Assembly (NCBI GenBank): GCA_019638595.1
Contig: JAHBTJ010000028.1
Span: 1-64,000 of the forward strand
Direction: 5' to 3'
Length of the DNA: 64,000 bases
Source: Chitinophagaceae bacterium
GTDB lineage: Bacteria > Bacteroidota > Bacteroidia > Chitinophagales > Chitinophagaceae
Shown: positions 9,871 to 18,421 of the stretch, one piece after another
Layout: each line of letters opens with the position of its first letter
Numbering within the stretch: position 1 is the stretch's first letter
Made by a program: the position numbers and the translations under genes
The notes under the pieces: generated by a model
Told to the model about the DNA's origin: nothing
The model's input: only the letters and a program-made list of their open reading frames with translations
Database searches by the model: none

Positions 9871-10257
9871 GTTACTTAATGTAAAAGCCAGTATAAACAG
9901 CACCAGTTTTAGCAGTCTCCCTTTTAATGGTAACTACGTGTATCTTTCTTAGAAGCAATGCTTCTCTTTTAGTAAAGAGAAAATTTCTATTCCTTTTCTC
10001 ATTTACTCTTTGATGAACCGCCCCCTAAGATTCATCAGACCTTTTGGAGTTTTTACGCTGAATCGTTAACTCAACCAGTTCCCCTTCTCACATGTCATCT
10101 TCCAACTGATAATCTGTATAGGCAGCATCACTATATATCTTACTTTCTGCTGCTACAGTCAATGGTAATTTTTCAATCCCTACATAATGTTCAAAGGCAG
10201 CTCATTTATCTGGTGCAGATGTTGGTATTCTCAATATTTTTTCAATAATGATAATAT
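9870..10257 (-). pseudogene. decayed IS982-type transposase (C-terminal part)
   Basis: Reading the minus strand from 10257 downwards gives one frame interrupted by in-frame stops. In order it contains ILRIPTSAPDK, stop, AAFEHYVGIEKLPLTV, IYSDAAYTDYQLEDDM, stop, ELVELTIQRKNSKRSDES, stop, and later RKIHVVTIKRE. This order (DxAYTDY-x-x-ED, then QRKxNSKR, then K-x-IHAVT) is the C-terminal signature of IS982-family DDE transposases. At least three stops and a missing end show that it is dead. It directly abuts the stop codon of the flippase gene. No terminal inverted repeats are recognisable. Confidence 0.7.
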
Positions 10258-11703
10258 CTATTTCTTCTTGGCTACGAATAACAAATACTCCTTTAAGACG
10301 CTATGATGAGTAATATTTAGCATTAACCCGTATACGCTTATGAATACTACAAAGGAAGCTACAATTTGATAACTAGAAGATAACTTAAAAATCATAGGAA
10401 TGAATGCCAGACCAGAAGCGATAGATGCTAAAACCAAAGGCTTTCCTATACTCACAAAATATTCTCCAAAGTTAGCGTTACATAATGGTCTTACAAAGAA
10501 ATACCATGCGGGGACTTGCAGGATCAGTTTCAAAATAGCAATGCTGTATGCTACACCAATAATGCCTTGCGAACTTCCAATATACATAGATAGTGGCATC
10601 AACGTAAACAGCACTAAGTTCCAATAGAATCCTAAATCTGCTCTTCCCCGCGCCAGTTGTAAAGACCCCACAGGATTACCAATGCTATTCATTAATGCTG
10701 ATACAGAGAGTAGCTGTAGGATTGGAATGGCAGCAAGCCATTCACTACCGAAAAATACTTTAATTATAGGCTCAGAAAAAACAATTAAGCAACCATATAT
10801 TGGTGCATTTAAAATGGTTAACGACTCTATCATCCTTAAATAGCTTGCTCTTAGCTTTGCAATATCATTTTGAAATTTTGCAAAAACCGGAAACGCAACT
10901 TTTGTAATGATAGGATTTAGCATTTGATATGGTCGAAATGCGAGTGTCTTGGCAACATTGTAAATACCTAAAGCCTCCATGCCCAACAACTTACCGATAA
11001 GAACCGTATCGAACTGTGAATTGAAATAATTCACAAATTGCTCTCCGATTTGGAATAACCCAAATGAAAAAAAACCCTTTTTGCTCAAACTGCGCCAGGA
11101 AAAAATAAATTGAGGCCTAAAGGCTTTAAAGCCAGATATAATTAATAAGGCCGTTGAAATAACGGCTGAAGCCAAATTACCATAAACCAGTGAATAAACA
11201 CCAAAATGCGATATCGCTAAAATCACTGACACAAAGAAACCAACAACTTTTCCTAAAATATCCCTGCTAGATAAAGCCTGAAATTTAAGATCACGCCGTA
11301 ATAAGGTTCCAAAGATCTGCCCAAACGGAATAATTAGGAAAGTAACTCCAATTGTACGTAATACACCTTTTAGCGAAGGTGTATTATAAAATTTAGCTAT
11401 TAGTGGAGCAAAAGATGAGATTAAACCGTAAATACAAACACCAAAAACAATATTAAGCCAAAATAAAGTGTTTAATTGAAACTTATTTACTCTTTGCTTA
11501 TGTATAATTGCATTGGAAATCCCCATGTCTACAAAAATTTGGGAAATGCCGATAACAAATAATGCCAATGCCATTAATCCAAAATCAGATTTGTTCAAAT
11601 AGCGAGATAAAATTGCAATTTGAGCCAACTGTATTATTGCTGAGAAAATTGAAGCCACTGCCGTCCACTTCACTCCCCCAATAACCTCTTTTTTAAGTGC
11701 CAT
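10258..11703 (-). CDS. Wzx-type polysaccharide flippase (MOP family)
   Basis: This 481-aa membrane protein has about 12-14 hydrophobic segments. Its start, VIGGVKWTAVASIFSAIIQL, is typical of WzxC/TuaB-type exporters (Polysacc_synt_3 group). The second block DFGLMALALFVIGISQIFVD and the mid block LLGMEALGIYNVAKTLAFRP are family hallmarks. It should flip undecaprenyl-linked repeat units to the periplasm. Its start overlaps the last base of the WecF-like gene, so translation is coupled. It is AT-rich and is a second flippase besides the one at 18422-19888. Confidence 0.88.
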   Translation of the reverse strand: MALKKEVIGGVKWTAVASIFSAIIQLAQIAILSRYLNKSDFGLMALALFVIGISQIFVDMGISNAIIHKQRVNKFQLNTLFWLNIVFGVCIYGLISSFAPLIAKFYNTPSLKGVLRTIGVTFLIIPFGQIFGTLLRRDLKFQALSSRDILGKVVGFFVSVILAISHFGVYSLVYGNLASAVISTALLIISGFKAFRPQFIFSWRSLSKKGFFSFGLFQIGEQFVNYFNSQFDTVLIGKLLGMEALGIYNVAKTLAFRPYQMLNPIITKVAFPVFAKFQNDIAKLRASYLRMIESLTILNAPIYGCLIVFSEPIIKVFFGSEWLAAIPILQLLSVSALMNSIGNPVGSLQLARGRADLGFYWNLVLFTLMPLSMYIGSSQGIIGVAYSIAILKLILQVPAWYFFVRPLCNANFGEYFVSIGKPLVLASIASGLAFIPMIFKLSSSYQIVASFVVFISVYGLMLNITHHSVLKEYLLFVAKKK

Positions 11704-12878
11704 TAATTATAAATTGCATTAATCAATTTTTTATAATCATTTTCAACTTTTTCTTTTGAAAAATGCATTAAAAGTATTTCTCGATTATGTGCTACCTCAC
11801 TTTGGGAAAGAAGGTTATTGCCGTATTGGTCAAAATCTTTGTCCAGGCTAAAAATAATTATTCCGATACCTTGAAGATATTGAAAAGCAGGACTTTTTGA
11901 CGCCATATAAATTCGCGCACCAATCCAAAGCATTGCAATTATATTTCCCATTGCCTGCTGACGGTAATGATAAAATATACCCACTCCACACGAAAGTTGA
12001 ATTTTCAAATAGTCATTCAGGCTAAGGAAATCAAGCAACGGCATAAAGGCATTTCCTAAATCTTTTCTTCCCTCTTCTAAAATCATTTTTTTATAATATT
12101 CATCTTCACCATAACTAAGTGGTACATAAACCTTCTCATCTCCTTTTAATTTGTGCTTCAGAAAACAAAAAACATCCAAGTGATTAGATGCTAGAGTATT
12201 AGAATTACCAATTAAAATATTGTTACCACAAATTTCCTTATCGAGAAAGGTGTGATCCAGATATTGGTTAAGATTCAAAAATCTCACTTCAAAAAAATCC
12301 GCTTTATAATGTGGATATGCTAATCTGAAAAAGTCATAATCATTTTTAATATAGCTTACGCAATAATCAACCATTTGATGAGCTTTTACGACTATATCAC
12401 CATCAGTCTTTTTATTTATTATTCGAAAGTAAACAGGAAGAAAAATTTTTTTTCTCAGTACGTCCAGTACGTCCCATTTAATAATTTTTTTTACTCTTGT
12501 TTTATATATATACTTCTTTGTAATTGGCGCATATATATTGGGTTTTATTTTAGGCAAATTATAAAGATCAAATCCCCAAATAAACCAAAATATCTTTAGT
12601 GGCTTCTTGATTTTTGTTATCTCTTTAGCAGAATCAACTCCAAGACCATGACATATAATAGCCTTAATTTCAGGAAACTGCTTAATTATCCTATTTATAT
12701 CATCAGTCTCACCATAAAATGGTTTTACTTTTTCCACTTTTTTGATATGTTTATATCCTTGAGTGGAAGAGCTATTAATATTATATACCAAGAATATATT
12801 ACCAGATGGATTAGCGTATTCAAAGTTATCAATAAGATGATCAGTTATTTTTTCATCGTACAATAAATGAAGTATCAT
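11703..12878 (-). CDS. wecF: WecF-like TDP-Fuc4NAc:lipid II Fuc4NAc transferase (GT56)
   Basis: This 391-aa protein resembles 4-acetamido-4,6-dideoxygalactose transferases (GT56). Recognisable blocks are AIICHGLG, IFWFIWGFDLYN, ILIGNSNTLASNHLD, VYVPLSYGEDEYYKKMI and GVGIFYHYRQQAMGNIIAML; the last three match the donor-site blocks of WecF. By family it moves Fuc4NAc from dTDP-Fuc4NAc to a lipid-linked oligosaccharide. The two genes just upstream encode enzymes that make this donor, which strongly supports the call. It is longer than typical enterobacterial WecF (about 360 aa), with a basic insertion near residues 125-150. Confidence 0.78.
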   Translation of the reverse strand: MILHLLYDEKITDHLIDNFEYANPSGNIFLVYNINSSSTQGYKHIKKVEKVKPFYGETDDINRIIKQFPEIKAIICHGLGVDSAKEITKIKKPLKIFWFIWGFDLYNLPKIKPNIYAPITKKYIYKTRVKKIIKWDVLDVLRKKIFLPVYFRIINKKTDGDIVVKAHQMVDYCVSYIKNDYDFFRLAYPHYKADFFEVRFLNLNQYLDHTFLDKEICGNNILIGNSNTLASNHLDVFCFLKHKLKGDEKVYVPLSYGEDEYYKKMILEEGRKDLGNAFMPLLDFLSLNDYLKIQLSCGVGIFYHYRQQAMGNIIAMLWIGARIYMASKSPAFQYLQGIGIIIFSLDKDFDQYGNNLLSQSEVAHNREILLMHFSKEKVENDYKKLINAIYN

Positions 12879-12881
12879 AAA

Positions 12882-14006
12882 CTATTTCGAGTAAAATTCC
12901 TTAATTAGTTGAGTAATTGTCTGTATATCACTATCTTCTAATTCAAAGTAGAATGGTAATCTTAAAAGACAGTCTGAGTAATTATCAGCATTAGGCAACC
13001 TCCGCCCATCATGTTTATCTATATAATATGGAGACTTATGCAACGATAAATAATGAAATACCGATAGGATACCTTGCTCCTTTAATTTTGCTATTAATCT
13101 TGATCGTTCCTCAATATTATTACAAATCAGATAAAACATATGTGCATTATTGGTTGCGTAATCCGGAATAAACGGAAGCCTAACTCCGAACTTTTCCAAA
13201 GTAATTAGTTCATCATAATACCATCTCCAAATTTTCTTACGCTTTTGTTGAATAATATCGATGTTTTCCAATTGAGCATATAAAAATGCGGCAATAATAT
13301 CGGAGGGCAGAAATGAAGATCCGACATCCACCCAGCCATATTTGTCGACCTCGCCCCTAAAGAATTGAGAACGATTCGTCCCTTTTTCCCGAATTACTTC
13401 AGCCCTGTTAAGAAAGCGGTCATCATTTATTGCTAATAATCCACCCTCGCCTGCAATGACATTCTTTGTTTCGTGAAAAGAAAAAGCCGCTAAATGACCA
13501 ATTCCACCTAGAGGACGATTCTTATGATAAGATTCGATAGCCTGAGCAGCATCTTCTATAACAAACAGGTTATGCCTTTTTGCGATGTCCATTATGAAAT
13601 CCATATCACATGCCACACCTGCGTAATGCACTGGAACAATTGCTTTTGTTCTGTCAGTTATCAGGTTTTCAATAAGGTTTACATCAATATTGGGCGTAGT
13701 TGCTTCACTATCAACAAAAACAATCTTTGCGCCTCTTAAAACAAAAGCGTTAACGGTGGAAACAAATGTATAAGACGGTGCAATAATTTCATCACCTGGT
13801 TGTATATTTATTAGTATCGCAGCCATTTCCAAAGCATCAGTGCATGAAGTAGTCAATAGCACTTTTTTGAAATCATAGCGATTCTCGAAAAATTGATGAC
13901 ACTTTTTTGTGAAAATACCATCGCCAGATATTTTGCCAGATAAAACTGCTTGATATAAGTAGTGCGCTTCTTTACCAGTTAGGTAGGGTTTGTTAAATGG
14001 AATCAT
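12882..14006 (-). CDS. wecE: dTDP-4-amino-4,6-dideoxygalactose transaminase
   Basis: This 374-aa PLP-dependent DegT/DnrJ/EryC1/StrS aminotransferase is close to WecE/RffA. It converts dTDP-4-keto-6-deoxyglucose to dTDP-4-amino-4,6-dideoxygalactose. The PLP lysine is K181 in FSFHETKN, the cofactor-contacting block is IEDAAQAIES, and GEGG follows. The late blocks YGWVDVGSSFLPSDI and NADNYSDCLLRLPFY are characteristic of this subfamily. Its first 14 bases overlap the acetyltransferase gene, and it ends 3 bases before the WecF-like gene. RmlA and RmlB, needed for its substrate, are not in the window. Confidence 0.88.
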   Translation of the reverse strand: MIPFNKPYLTGKEAHYLYQAVLSGKISGDGIFTKKCHQFFENRYDFKKVLLTTSCTDALEMAAILINIQPGDEIIAPSYTFVSTVNAFVLRGAKIVFVDSEATTPNIDVNLIENLITDRTKAIVPVHYAGVACDMDFIMDIAKRHNLFVIEDAAQAIESYHKNRPLGGIGHLAAFSFHETKNVIAGEGGLLAINDDRFLNRAEVIREKGTNRSQFFRGEVDKYGWVDVGSSFLPSDIIAAFLYAQLENIDIIQQKRKKIWRWYYDELITLEKFGVRLPFIPDYATNNAHMFYLICNNIEERSRLIAKLKEQGILSVFHYLSLHKSPYYIDKHDGRRLPNADNYSDCLLRLPFYFELEDSDIQTITQLIKEFYSK

Positions 14007-14718
14007 TTAAATGCTTTTTCCAGTAATGATATATATGAACCTTATTTTTAAGTGTGTATCCAAATTTTTCATATAATTTGCAAGCAGCAAGATTGTCACT
14101 TTGAGTAACCACCTCAAGTCGTTCAGCACCTCTCTCTTTGCACCAATTATAAACTTTGGTTAACAACGAAGTTCCAACCTTTTTTCCTCTTTCTGAATGA
14201 TGAACAGCAATAAGACCGATACTACCAACCTTTTCTTTCATCTTGCAGGTAATAAATCCTATCACAATATTTTGCATATTTTTTGCTATGAAAACCTGAT
14301 CGGCAAGCCGACCATTCAGAGACTTATCTATCCACAGTTTGTATAAAGGTTCAAATTTATGAGATAACAAAATATCCCTTTTGAACCGTGAATATATACC
14401 ACTTTCGTAGGTTAGATTTTCGAGATCTTTCGTCAGGACATTAGTAGGTTCCAGATTAAGGCTGAAATTTGTATCCTCAATATTCCTATTGTCAATCACT
14501 ATCTCAAATGTAACTTTTATATCAACCAAATTAGCCCCCAATGATTCTAGCATTATTATAGAATCGTCTGTAGGATTGTTAACAAAGCAATAAGCGAGAT
14601 CGGTGTCAAGATTTTGTAAAGCTTCGAGCTCATATTGAGATATCATATCCGGAAAATCAACCTTGGACACTTTCATGCAAAAAAAATCCGAATCCCATTT
14701 CAAAGACTCAATTTTCAT
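13993..14718 (-). CDS. wecD: WecD-like GNAT acetyltransferase (dTDP-Fuc4N acetylation)
   Basis: This 241-aa GNAT-fold protein begins with IESLKWDSDFFCMKVSKVDF, the typical start of WecD-like enzymes. The acetyl-CoA binding region is GLIAVHHSERGKKVGTSLL (about residue 177), followed by ERLEVVTQSDNLAACKLYEKFGY. By context it acetylates dTDP-4-amino-4,6-dideoxygalactose to dTDP-Fuc4NAc, the donor for the WecF-like transferase two genes on. It is the first gene of the AT-rich cassette. Upstream lies a gene-poor stretch with a small hairpin (14875-14891) and transposon scars. Confidence 0.8.
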   Translation of the reverse strand: MKIESLKWDSDFFCMKVSKVDFPDMISQYELEALQNLDTDLAYCFVNNPTDDSIIMLESLGANLVDIKVTFEIVIDNRNIEDTNFSLNLEPTNVLTKDLENLTYESGIYSRFKRDILLSHKFEPLYKLWIDKSLNGRLADQVFIAKNMQNIVIGFITCKMKEKVGSIGLIAVHHSERGKKVGTSLLTKVYNWCKERGAERLEVVTQSDNLAACKLYEKFGYTLKNKVHIYHYWKKHLNDSI

Positions 14719-15059
14719 AATTATTTATTAATTCTTTCTCTACAAGTAGGTGTCACTTCCCCACCTCATTAGCGTTACATTTTTCGATGGACATATATAC
14801 CACCGATAGGGAAAATCTGCCTAGCATTTGTATTACGGCTCAACATTGCACTAGTGTTCAACAAATTACCTTCAGTGAGAAGAGTTCTCACCCGCTGCAA
14901 TATGCCTTTAATTTAATGTAACACGCAGGCAGAGCCGTCAGCTATCAGCTTTCAGCAATCAGCGAAGGAGTTGTTGCCGATAGCTGATTTATGGTTTGTT
15001 GTTTATAGTTTGTAGTAAAGGAATTTACCCGCTGCCAACAGGTATTTTACTACCTGTTC
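14719..15059. other. gene-free stretch upstream of wecD with a short hairpin
   Basis: This stretch probably contains the promoter of the wecDEF-wzx genes. A perfect 7-bp inverted repeat (GTGAGAA/TTCTCAC, loop GAG) lies at 14875-14891. From 14934 to 15016 it holds one copy of the dispersed intergenic repeat family. I see no coding potential here. Confidence 0.4.
14934..15016. repeat. dispersed intergenic repeat, site 1
   Basis: This is a composite of GCTATCAGC-type words followed by TTTATGGTTTGTTGTTTATA-type words. It is the same family as at 13 other intergenic sites in this window. Confidence 0.7.
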
Positions 15060-15165
15060 TTAGCTTTTCTTAGCGGAGGCGCGTATCTTTTTTACAAAGG
15101 CTTCGGTAACATTAGCTAATACAGCTACTTTGGCAATGGTAAAACCGGTATTGGAGAGCAGGTTT
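15060..15165 (-). pseudogene. Rpn-like nuclease C-terminal tail, copy 1 (remnant)
   Basis: On the minus strand one frame reads EPFVKNLLSNTGFTIAKVAV and LANVTEAFVKKIRASAKKS, then stops at 15060-15062. It is a diverged duplicate of the tail of the neighbouring short gene (15167-15421) but lies in a different frame, with no start and no catalytic domain. Such tails follow PD-(D/E)XK nuclease/transposase (Rpn-type) domains in many Bacteroidota. I judge it a decayed fragment. Confidence 0.55.
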
Positions 15166-15166
15166 T

Positions 15167-15421
15167 TTACAAACGGCTCTTTGCCTTTTTCTTACCGGAA
15201 GTGCGTACTTTTTCTATATAGTCATCTGTAATATTAGCCAATGCCGCTTTTTTTGCAATAATAAAATCAGTATTGGAAAGCATGTTTTTTCCAAATTGCT
15301 TTTTACCTATTTTAATACTTTCTTTCCAGCCTTCTTCAAATCCCTCTTCAAATCCTTCTTTAAATCCTATTTTGAATCCCTCCTCCTGCACTACTTTTAT
15401 TAGTGTTTCAAAAATATCCAT
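15167..15421 (-). pseudogene. Rpn-like nuclease C-terminal tail, copy 2 (84 aa)
   Basis: The open frame gives 84 aa with an acidic/basic helical repeat (GFKEGFEEGFEEGW) followed by NMLSNTDFIIAKKAAL and NITDDYIEKVRTSGKKK. This is the usual C-terminal tail of Rpn-family recombination-promoting nucleases/putative transposases (PD-(D/E)XK). The frame extends upstream without a stop into DTQIEQLAEETI, but the nuclease domain is gone. It is flanked by two further diverged copies of the tail. A functional short protein is unlikely. Confidence 0.6.
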
Positions 15422-15483
15422 AGTAATTGTTTCTTCTGCTAATTGTTCAATTTGCGTATCAAAAAAATTACGGTTTATTTCCT

Positions 15484-15610
15484 CTATCCCTTTTTCTTAA
15501 CAGTGGCGCGTATCTTTTTTACAAAGGCAACCGATACACCGGCAATATCAGCAGCCCGGGCATCTGATAAACCTAATTTTGTAATGAGGTTATATATAAC
15601 TTCAGCTTTT
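15484..15610 (-). pseudogene. Rpn-like nuclease C-terminal tail, copy 3 (remnant)
   Basis: On the minus strand one frame reads EKGKAEVIYNLITKLGLSDA followed by RAADIAGVSVAFVKKIRATV and a lysine-rich end with a TAG stop. A stop lies just upstream in frame, so no complete gene remains. The pattern (EKGK, hydrophobic helix, A/V-S-x-x-FVKKIRA) matches copies 1 and 2. Three tails in 550 bases suggest repeated insertion or local duplication followed by decay. Confidence 0.5.
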
Positions 15611-15682
15611 CCCTTCTCAATATATATCTAAAGTATTCATAACGGTTTTTCTTATGGGGCTTGGTAACGGCACAGGGAGATA

Positions 15683-15805
15683 ATTTATGGTTTGTTGTTT
15701 ATAGTTTGTAGTTTTCATCTCATAGCCCACAGCCGATTGCTGATAGCTCATAACCCACAGCCGATCGCCGGCTTCAATCCACCATAAACCCCAAACCTCA
15801 AACCT
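15683..15805. repeat. dispersed intergenic repeat, site 2
   Basis: It has TTTATGGTTTGTTGTTTATA followed by GATTGCTGATAGCTCATAAC-type words and ACCATAAACCCCAAACCTCA, and overlaps the end of the Wzc gene. Confidence 0.7.
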
Positions 15806-18155
15806 TTGTCCTGCTCCTTCTTTTCTCCTGCTTTTCTTCTGTATAACCATAGCCATACCCGTAACCATACCCGTAACCATATCTTCCGCCGCCGGTCCTG
15901 ATGCCGTTGAACACGATCGCCATATTCTTCAGCGGCTTTATCTTCAACTGCTCATCCATTCTCTTTAAATAATAACGGGGGGTTATGCCCTGCCGTATAA
16001 CATATAAGGTAGCATCGCACAACGGTGAAATAATATAGGCGTCGGTAACCGGGCTAACGGGGCAGGTATCTATCAATATATGGTCAAAATGCGCGTCCAG
16101 ATAAGCCAGCAGTTCCTGCAACCTGCCATTCATGATCAGCTCGGAAGGATTGGGAGGAATGGGACCCGAAGGAATGATGAACAGGCCCGGCTGGTCGGGC
16201 ACCGGTTTTATAATGGCTTCCGCTTCTTTTTCATGGATAAAATACTGGGTGATCCCCTGCTCCCTGGATACATTGAAAACATTGCTCAGCTTCGGCTTGC
16301 GCAGGTCGAGCTCAAGCAATACCACTTTTTTACCGGTCAAAGCCAGGCTGATGCCCAGGTTGGCGCAGATAAAGCTCTTGCCTTCGCCTGAAACGGAAGA
16401 GGTGAGCAACACCCGTTTTTTACGCGAGCTGATGCCCAGGTAACCGAGGGAGGTACGCAACTGCCGGAACTGTTCGGCCGCCAGGCTGCGCCGGCCCTGG
16501 CCGATCACGATGGCGCTGTCGCCCAGCTTTTCCTGCACCAGCTCGCCCAGTATGGGAATCTTCGTATGTTTTTCAATCTCTTCACGGCTCTTCACGGTAC
16601 GGCTGGTCATTTCCCGGATCTCCACGATCAGAATGCCCAGGAACAAAAAGGCAAGCACAAACCCCAGCCATATTATTTTTCTTTTGGGGCTTACCGGGAA
16701 CTTGCCGGCAAAGGCCTTATCCACCAGGCGGCTGTCCGCGATCGTGGAAGAGAAACTCAAAGCAGTTTCTTCCCGTTTTTGCAGCAAAAAGGTAAAGATA
16801 TTGTTCTTGATGGCCTGCTGCCGGCTGATATTGAACAGCTCCCTTTCTTTTTGCGGCATGGTTTGCAGCACACCGGCATACCGGCTGTTGCTTTGCTCCA
16901 GGTTGCGGATACCCGCCCGCAGGTTCTGCCGCTGGTTGCGGATGTTTTCCAGCACCCGCGGCTTGGTATTCGAAATCTGCTCAAGCAGAGTTGTCATCAT
17001 CACACTGTTTGCTCCGGTAACCGCGGCTATCTGTAGGCGTTTGGACTCCAACTCATACAATGCCTGCAGCGACTGCAGCAGTACCGGGTCGGTAATACCC
17101 AGGCTGGCGGGCGCGATGGCGCTGTCGCGGCTGGCCCGGTTGCTTACATAGTCTTCCACCTTGTCAAGCACCGCCAGTTGCATGTTCATTTCGGTGATCT
17201 TCTGGTCGGTAGCGCCCATATTGCTCAAAAACAATTTGCCCTGCTCGCTCAGGTCCACGATCTTGTTTTTGGTGCGGAAATCCTGCAGGTCGTGCTCCAC
17301 CGAATCCAGTTCCCCTAACACGTGCCCCAGGCGGTCTTCCACGAATTTAAGCGTATTGGCCGCCAACTGGTTCTTATCGTCCACCGCCGCCTGGTTGTAT
17401 ACCGCTATCCAGGTATCCAGTATATCCTTGGCCCGCCGGGGCACCGCGTCTGTATAGGTAAAATTGATCACCGTAGCCTGTTTGCTTACCGGGCTTACCT
17501 CCAGGTTATTCAGCAACATCAGGGCCGCGTCTTCCAGCGACATCAGGGAGAAATAAAACTCGTCGGACGAGGGCGGCTTGTTACCCAGCCTGGGGTTGAG
17601 CAAAAAGCTCAGCCTGCCCCAGGGCGTTACAGTTTGCATCCCCACCGGGTATTCCTGCTTATCTATTACCACCACCGCTTTTGCGGAATCATAGATGAAG
17701 GGTATTCCTTTTTCAACGGTTGGCAGCGAATCGGGGTTGGCAGTCTCAATAATAATGGGTGCATCCGCATATACGGCAACATCGCGTACAGCGCCCTTAT
17801 GCATTACCGGCGCATAGAGATTAAGCTTTTGGGCTACTTCCATGGCCAGGGTGCGCGATTTGATCACCTGTATCTCGTTCTCTACATTCTTACTATCATC
17901 GAACAGGTTCAGCGATTCCAGTATCTGCGATTTCCCGCTACCGCTCTTATCGTCTTTTAACAAAATGGTAGCCTGCGCCTCATACAGCGGCGTGGTATAC
18001 CGCAGATACAGCCAGGCGCCGGCAATACCCAGCAGCAGCAGCAAGGCAAACAGGGGCCACCAGGGCAGGTAGCGCATCACAAGCTGTTGCAGGCGGTCGC
18101 CCAGGCTCACCTGCTCTTCTTCTTTTTCAATAAGATATTCTTCGGTTTGTGACAT
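15798..18155 (-). CDS. wzc: Wzc-type polysaccharide co-polymerase/tyrosine autokinase
   Basis: This 785-aa inner-membrane protein has a Wzz domain near the N terminus (first transmembrane segment about residues 33-52). A long periplasmic coiled-coil region is followed by a second membrane segment (about 510-530). The cytoplasmic BY-kinase domain has Walker A TSSVSGEGKSF (about 582), Walker A' LELDLRKPKL and Walker B HILIDTCPV. The C terminus carries seven tyrosines in a regular (YG)6Y run before a basic tail, which would be the autophosphorylation cluster. Wzc controls chain length and export together with Wza and Wzy. No Wza or cognate phosphatase is in view. Confidence 0.92.
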   Translation of the reverse strand: MSQTEEYLIEKEEEQVSLGDRLQQLVMRYLPWWPLFALLLLLGIAGAWLYLRYTTPLYEAQATILLKDDKSGSGKSQILESLNLFDDSKNVENEIQVIKSRTLAMEVAQKLNLYAPVMHKGAVRDVAVYADAPIIIETANPDSLPTVEKGIPFIYDSAKAVVVIDKQEYPVGMQTVTPWGRLSFLLNPRLGNKPPSSDEFYFSLMSLEDAALMLLNNLEVSPVSKQATVINFTYTDAVPRRAKDILDTWIAVYNQAAVDDKNQLAANTLKFVEDRLGHVLGELDSVEHDLQDFRTKNKIVDLSEQGKLFLSNMGATDQKITEMNMQLAVLDKVEDYVSNRASRDSAIAPASLGITDPVLLQSLQALYELESKRLQIAAVTGANSVMMTTLLEQISNTKPRVLENIRNQRQNLRAGIRNLEQSNSRYAGVLQTMPQKERELFNISRQQAIKNNIFTFLLQKREETALSFSSTIADSRLVDKAFAGKFPVSPKRKIIWLGFVLAFLFLGILIVEIREMTSRTVKSREEIEKHTKIPILGELVQEKLGDSAIVIGQGRRSLAAEQFRQLRTSLGYLGISSRKKRVLLTSSVSGEGKSFICANLGISLALTGKKVVLLELDLRKPKLSNVFNVSREQGITQYFIHEKEAEAIIKPVPDQPGLFIIPSGPIPPNPSELIMNGRLQELLAYLDAHFDHILIDTCPVSPVTDAYIISPLCDATLYVIRQGITPRYYLKRMDEQLKIKPLKNMAIVFNGIRTGGGRYGYGYGYGYGYGYTEEKQEKRRSRTKV
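15842..15880 (-). repeat. short tandem repeat encoding the (YG)n tail of Wzc
   Basis: The minus strand holds near-identical 12-base units (GGTTACGGGTAT) twice, plus related 6-base units, all coding Tyr-Gly. Copy-number changes in steps of 6 or 12 bases would keep the frame and change the number of phosphorylatable tyrosines. Confidence 0.65.
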
Positions 18156-18190
18156 CCGGCAAATTTAAGAATGATTGACGATTGGGGAGG

Positions 18191-18420
18191 GGTACAAGTT
18201 GCAAGTTGCAGGTTTCGGGTTTGTGGTTTAACGAAATCGGCTGTGAGCTATGGGCTGTCGGCTATCAGCCTTTAGCGTTTATAGTTTATGGTTTTTTGTT
18301 TATAGTTGACAAACCAATCCGAGACTACAAACAACAAACTATCCTCTGTGCAACTTCGTGTCTTTGTGGTTCCAGGTTACAAGTTGCAGGTTTCTGGTTG
18401 ATCTACAAACTATAAACTCC
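18191..18420. repeat. dispersed intergenic repeat, site 3 (large composite)
   Basis: This fills the gap between wzc and wzx. It contains GGTTTCGGGTTTGTGGTTTA, GCTGTGAGCTATGGGCTG and both orientations of the TTTATGGTTT/ACAAACTATA words, so parts can pair as a long hairpin. About 100 bases are nearly repeated at 19970-20070. Confidence 0.75.
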
Positions 18421-18421
18421 C

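Noticed and set aside
15617-15880. 87-aa minus-strand open frame at the end of wzc
   Set aside because: It is a shadow of the (YG)n repeat and of dispersed-repeat DNA.
16080-17960. Long plus-strand open frames opposite wzc
   Set aside because: They are antisense shadows of a strongly coding gene.
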